A stretch of DNA of 18,341 nucleotides from Candidatus Thalassarchaeaceae archaeon (lineage in GTDB: Archaea; Thermoplasmatota; Poseidoniia; Poseidoniales; Thalassarchaeaceae): assembly GCA_030747475.1 (NCBI GenBank), contig JASLKO010000232.1, forward strand, positions 1-18,341. Reading direction: 5' to 3'. How positions within the stretch are numbered: the stretch's first letter is position 1; every line of letters starts with the position of its first letter. The position numbers were made by a program, and so were the translations under genes. The notes under the pieces are model-generated. The model did not search any database and had not been told where the DNA came from. It saw nothing but the letters and a program-made list of their open reading frames with translations. Shown in pieces: positions 14,241 through 18,341 of this stretch.

Positions 14241-17200
14241 ATGAAAGAGACTCATCGAAACAAAAGCCTGCTACTTTCATTCTTGATGCTATCCAGCGTC
14301 ATGGTTGGAATGGTCGGATTGATGCCTACTGCTGTAGCAACCAACGAAACTTCGAATGGAACAATATCTGGTACTGAAGTTTGGTCTGGCACACACACAC
14401 TTACTGGCAACGTCATTGTAGCCACTGGTGCAAACCTCATCGTTCAACCAGGGACAACGGTGACCATTCCGAACGGGACATACATCGACGTCCGTGGCGG
14501 ATTATGTGCTGGCGATGTTGCTTGTGGTGCAAATGGCATGGCCAGTAACAGTTCGCGAATCACATTCACTTGGCAAGATCCATCCAATGCCTCTGCAACA
14601 GGCAGCTGTTACGGTATTTTTAGTGGCAACCACTACAATCGGGATCCATCATGCAACGAGGGTATTTTGTTGCGCAGCACAGTGGATATTGGAGCGACCA
14701 AGTTGAACCATGTATCAATTACCAACGCATATGGGATGCCAAGATGGGTTTCTGAAATTTCTGAGGTTCGTTATGGTGCAATTGTTGCCGAAGGTGCAAG
14801 CCCAACAATGACTGGATTGAAATTCGAGGGTGTCAACACGACCAGCCTACTTATTCTCGATTTAGCACGCCCTGACATCATCGGTGGTGAATTCACAGTC
14901 GGAGATGATGCCACATCACTGGTTGGCTCCGCGATACAGGCCTATGGTGCAGGCAGTACAATTCAACCACTTTCGATTATCGCACCAGTGTTCACTGGAA
15001 CAGCCAACGGTTGTGGACAAAATGACGATGGTCGTCACGTATTGTGGGTGGAAGAATCCTATGTGGATATTCAGAATGCTGTGATCGCTAGTGGGGATTA
15101 TGGTATCCGCCTTGACAATTCTGCGGGTTCAGTGACATCGGCTACAATTTCAACAACTTGCAATGGTATCGACGTCAATAACAAGAAGACATCAGGCAAC
15201 AATGTGGCTTACAAATTAACCGTGGCGAATAACAAAATCACAACTGACGAAAGGAGCCCTCTGACCGCGTTCAACCTTGCATGGGTTGATTTTGACAACA
15301 ACGTCATCGATGGCGCCTCAGGTGGTTCTGGAGTCCAAATTTCAAAGAGTCAAGTCAATATCAACGGGGGAACAATCGGTCCCATTGGTGGTTGGAACGG
15401 AATTTGGTCAATTGGCGAGAGTGATGTTCGCGTAGAGAATGTTACAATTCAAGGAACCGCAAAAGAGCCGATCATCGCTGGAGAATACCACTTTGGGGAC
15501 AGTGGATGGACTGTACCATCACCTTCTGAAAACCGCATGTATGTGGCCAATTCAATGATTAGTAGTGATGGTGGTGAATGTACTGGACAAAAGGCATGGG
15601 GTGGAGACTTTGCTTGCCCAGGAGTTCATGCATTCCGCTCATCCCTAACTTTGCTCAATAACGATATTGACATTGGAGGTGGTGGAGATGGAATCAAGGC
15701 AGTTGGCGCCATTCTCGATGTACGTAACAACATCATCAATGCTACAGGGACAGGAGCGAGTGTCAAAAATCATGACACAAACTATGCGAATGACCCGCAA
15801 TATGGGTCCCTAGGCTTCTTTTCAGGGAACACTTGGACGGGTGTTGGTCAAACTTACAATGTGACAAAGAGTAGTATTACGGTTCAGTCGGAAAACATCC
15901 CCATTCCTAGTCAAGCATCCAATACCACCGATCCAGTCACACTTTCATGGCCCGATGCCGAGGCCTATGAGTGGAACAATTGGGATGGACAAGTGTTGGT
16001 GCCAACCTGCAGTGTATGGCCTCCACAGAATTTCCCCCTCGCTTTGGAATTGACAAACAATTCAACCGTATTCACATATTCGAATTTGACGGGTTTGGAT
16101 ACTTCGAAGATCTATATCGACACCTCACCGATTAAGTGGGCTGTACAAATTCGAAAAGCTGAGATTGTAAAATTCCGTACAATTGTCGAAGGTGTGCGCG
16201 TTGGTGGCACAACAGTCCTTATCGAAGACAGTCATGGAGATGATTTGTACACTCTGACCACAGATAGTCAGGGTTGGACACCCGAAGTATCACTGGCCAG
16301 TGATTTCCATCTGGACATGACCGGTGGTGGCCCAGGGGGCATCAATCCTGATCGTTATGCAGATGACGAAGGTGAAAACTCATGCAGCGATGGAATTGAT
16401 AATGATGGCGACCTCATCGTTGATTCAGAAGATACTGATTGTCAATCTGGTTCTAGCAGTCGTGAATTGTCACTGTACTACATCTCAGCCTACAAGTTTG
16501 GCAAGGGTTACAAGAAATACAGTTTGACGATGACCAGTCAAACGGGTGTATTAACAGAAATCGTTACACTTGAAAATATGGCACCTACTGTCAATGTTGA
16601 CCAAAATGATGGTCATTCATTCAAGCGCTCAGTCAATTTCACAGGTTCAGCACACGATGGATTGTGGGCCGGAATCTATGGGTCGGATGAATTGGCTCGC
16701 TGGGATCAACAAGGAGCAGTCGAAGAAATTCAGGTAAAGGATCCATTCACCAGTGATTGGATTGACATGCGAGAAGCGGTTGATGACAGCAATTCGGATG
16801 GTGAAGTGACATACAATAATCACCCGTTCCGTCATTGGTACTTCGAATATGATATGAGTGATCAACCGGAAGGTGATTACACCTTTGAATTCAGAGCTTT
16901 TGATGGTGTGACAGAATCACAAATTGTGACACGTACTATCAAATTGAACACAGAACCACCAACAGTATGGGTCGATGGCCCTGCTGATGGAACCACCATT
17001 GACGATGGTATCGTACAATTCACTGGTCGGGCTTCAGATGCTTACAGTGGAATTTTTGGAAGCGATATTCAACGGATTTGGTTCGAGGTCGATGGCCCAG
17101 ACAATTACTACAATTTGTTCGATAAACCTGGTGGTACCGCTTGGTCAGCAGATTGGACTGTTGGACACTTGCCATCTGGATCGTACAGCGTGAAAGTATG

Positions 17201-18341
17201 GGCGAGTGATTCCGCTTTCTGCACAAACAGCCCAGATGAGTGTTCACCTGTCGAATTATCAATTAATGTCGACAATGATAACGCGATTCCTGTTGTGCAA
17301 GTATTGACACCATATGACTTGCAGACGATTACAGCAAGTGATGCGACAGTGCTACAGGGTGTGGCGAGAGATGCTGATGGGATTGTCACCAAGGTAGAGA
17401 TTGTCATCAAGGATCCTCAAGCAGGATTCCTTGAGATGCCAGAGGGCCCACATTCCGTGGTGACAGAGGTTGATTCTGTAACAGGTGCATGGACCACTAC
17501 ATGGGACACTTCCAGTTTAGTTCACAATTATCAATACATTATTGAAGCGCGTTCATTTGATGGATTCCAATACAGTGAAGCAGCATCGATCCAGGTTACA
17601 ATTGACAATCCACCCAATCAAGACAACACGCGACCTACATTCAATTCAACCGCATGGCCAGATTCAGTGACCATCTTCTGTGAAGAAACTGGAACATCTC
17701 AGAACCGATGTGGCGACGGGTATTATCTCGACTTGACACAATTCTTCTCAGATGTGGATCCAGGTGATAGTCTGGCCTTCTACGTACTAGACCAGGGTGA
17801 TATGTTTGAGGATGATTACCATGCTCAGGTCATCTCGGTATCTGCCTCAGGTGTGGCCAATTACAACCCACTTTCAATGTCATTTTACTTCCCAGAAATG
17901 GCAGATTGGTCTCTGAACGCTGTGATATTCCAGGTGCGTGATACAGCAGGAAGTATCAGTTCATCAGATCCAATTACTTTCGATGTTGTCGGCGTATCCT
18001 TCGAGTCGCAATGTGCAGGGTTGATGGAAGACGAAGTCTTTGTTGCAGGTTGTCCTGGCCGAATTAGCCAATCTGACACACTTGTTTACTCTGGAAAAGG
18101 TCGTCCTTCAGTCAGCGTAATTGGAGAAACTGGTGCAGGCATTCGCTTGGGGAGTACTGTTGTTGGAGATGATGGAACCTGGATACTTGAAATTCCAGGG
18201 AACCGATTGAACAAGGGAGACAATACGATTATTTTCGAATATGGTGGTGCTGAGCAAGATATGAACCAAGATTCTGAAATTACTGTCAAAGGTGGTGAAG
18301 AAGATAGTTCAGGCATTTTCATGTGGATTGGTCTATCCGTT
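14241..18341 (+). CDS. Large secreted beta-helix/Ig-like surface protein (runs off right edge)
   Basis: From the ATG at 14241, preceded by GGAGTGA at 14229-14235, the frame is open for 1,367 codons to the window end. Residues 1-31 form a signal peptide with a long hydrophobic core (LLLSFLMLSSVMVGMVGLMP) and a cleavage region near TAVA. Residues ~45-560 are a right-handed parallel beta-helix, with successive short Asn/Gly-rich strand-turn units (VDIQNAVI, VDFDNNVIDG, VRVENVTIQG). A loop C715-C734 (CSDGIDNDGD) resembles MopE/metal-binding DGIDNDGDG repeats. Ig-like domains begin near 781, 906 and 1015 (APTVNV, PPTVWV, AIPVVQV); two more beta domains begin near 1131 and 1285. The last residues (SSGIFMWIGLSV) look like the start of a membrane anchor, so the true end is probably close. 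There are about 14 N-X-S/T sequons, consistent with AglB modification. A role in adhesion, polysaccharide binding or envelope structure is possible; no catalytic site was recognised. Confidence 0.9.
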   Translation, partial: MKETHRNKSLLLSFLMLSSVMVGMVGLMPTAVATNETSNGTISGTEVWSGTHTLTGNVIVATGANLIVQPGTTVTIPNGTYIDVRGGLCAGDVACGANGMASNSSRITFTWQDPSNASATGSCYGIFSGNHYNRDPSCNEGILLRSTVDIGATKLNHVSITNAYGMPRWVSEISEVRYGAIVAEGASPTMTGLKFEGVNTTSLLILDLARPDIIGGEFTVGDDATSLVGSAIQAYGAGSTIQPLSIIAPVFTGTANGCGQNDDGRHVLWVEESYVDIQNAVIASGDYGIRLDNSAGSVTSATISTTCNGIDVNNKKTSGNNVAYKLTVANNKITTDERSPLTAFNLAWVDFDNNVIDGASGGSGVQISKSQVNINGGTIGPIGGWNGIWSIGESDVRVENVTIQGTAKEPIIAGEYHFGDSGWTVPSPSENRMYVANSMISSDGGECTGQKAWGGDFACPGVHAFRSSLTLLNNDIDIGGGGDGIKAVGAILDVRNNIINATGTGASVKNHDTNYANDPQYGSLGFFSGNTWTGVGQTYNVTKSSITVQSENIPIPSQASNTTDPVTLSWPDAEAYEWNNWDGQVLVPTCSVWPPQNFPLALELTNNSTVFTYSNLTGLDTSKIYIDTSPIKWAVQIRKAEIVKFRTIVEGVRVGGTTVLIEDSHGDDLYTLTTDSQGWTPEVSLASDFHLDMTGGGPGGINPDRYADDEGENSCSDGIDNDGDLIVDSEDTDCQSGSSSRELSLYYISAYKFGKGYKKYSLTMTSQTGVLTEIVTLENMAPTVNVDQNDGHSFKRSVNFTGSAHDGLWAGIYGSDELARWDQQGAVEEIQVKDPFTSDWIDMREAVDDSNSDGEVTYNNHPFRHWYFEYDMSDQPEGDYTFEFRAFDGVTESQIVTRTIKLNTEPPTVWVDGPADGTTIDDGIVQFTGRASDAYSGIFGSDIQRIWFEVDGPDNYYNLFDKPGGTAWSADWTVGHLPSGSYSVKVWASDSAFCTNSPDECSPVELSINVDNDNAIPVVQVLTPYDLQTITASDATVLQGVARDADGIVTKVEIVIKDPQAGFLEMPEGPHSVVTEVDSVTGAWTTTWDTSSLVHNYQYIIEARSFDGFQYSEAASIQVTIDNPPNQDNTRPTFNSTAWPDSVTIFCEETGTSQNRCGDGYYLDLTQFFSDVDPGDSLAFYVLDQGDMFEDDYHAQVISVSASGVANYNPLSMSFYFPEMADWSLNAVIFQVRDTAGSISSSDPITFDVVGVSFESQCAGLMEDEVFVAGCPGRISQSDTLVYSGKGRPSVSVIGETGAGIRLGSTVVGDDGTWILEIPGNRLNKGDNTIIFEYGGAEQDMNQDSEITVKGGEEDSSGIFMWIGLSV

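Noticed and set aside
1..18341. CRISPR array, insertion sequence, tRNA or rRNA
   Set aside because: No regularly spaced direct repeats, no transposase-like frame with terminal inverted repeats, and no tRNA cloverleaf or rRNA sequence was recognised on either strand.

Overview
The window looks like a piece of an archaeal chromosome, most likely a planktonic marine euryarchaeon of the Poseidoniales/Marine Group II type. The archaeal assignment is firm: there is a CDP-archaeol synthase (CarS family), an AglB/STT3 oligosaccharyltransferase with SDPWYM, DHD, TIAE and WWDYG motifs, and TATA boxes followed by Shine-Dalgarno-like sites. The Poseidoniales assignment is inference from moderate base composition, the giant multi-domain surface proteins and the gene mix; no rRNA is present to confirm it.

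Layout from left to right: (1) 1-759, minus strand, the N-terminal 253 residues of a secreted surface protein that runs off the left edge. (2) A 125-base divergent intergenic region. (3) 885-1526 carS and 1565-2827 purD, closely spaced on the plus strand. (4) A GC-rich hairpin at 2857-2886, immediately followed by a TATA box at 2887-2892. (5) 2963-12733, one uninterrupted gene of 3,256 residues: an extra block of about ten membrane helices, a complete AglB enzyme, then about 1,700 residues of beta-sandwich surface modules with a C-terminal membrane anchor. (6) A 114-base spacer with a perfect 16-bp palindrome and a hairpin next to a start codon. (7) 12848-14107, a membrane-anchored subtilisin-family protease. 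(8) A 133-base spacer with an AT-rich inverted repeat, a GC-rich inverted repeat, a TATA box and a ribosome binding site. (9) 14241-18341, the first 1,367 residues of a large secreted beta-helix/Ig-like surface protein that runs off the right edge just as its probable membrane anchor begins.

The genes share a cell-envelope theme: a lipid precursor enzyme, an N-glycosylation enzyme, a membrane-tethered protease and two sequon-bearing surface proteins. purD (purine synthesis) is the exception. The standout is the AglB gene. It fuses the glycosylating enzyme to a giant ectodomain carrying about 50 N-X-S/T sequons, while the first 1,572 residues hold only two, one of them in the probable cytoplasmic N-terminus. 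The simplest reading is an oligosaccharyltransferase that carries its own large glycoprotein, perhaps modified in cis.
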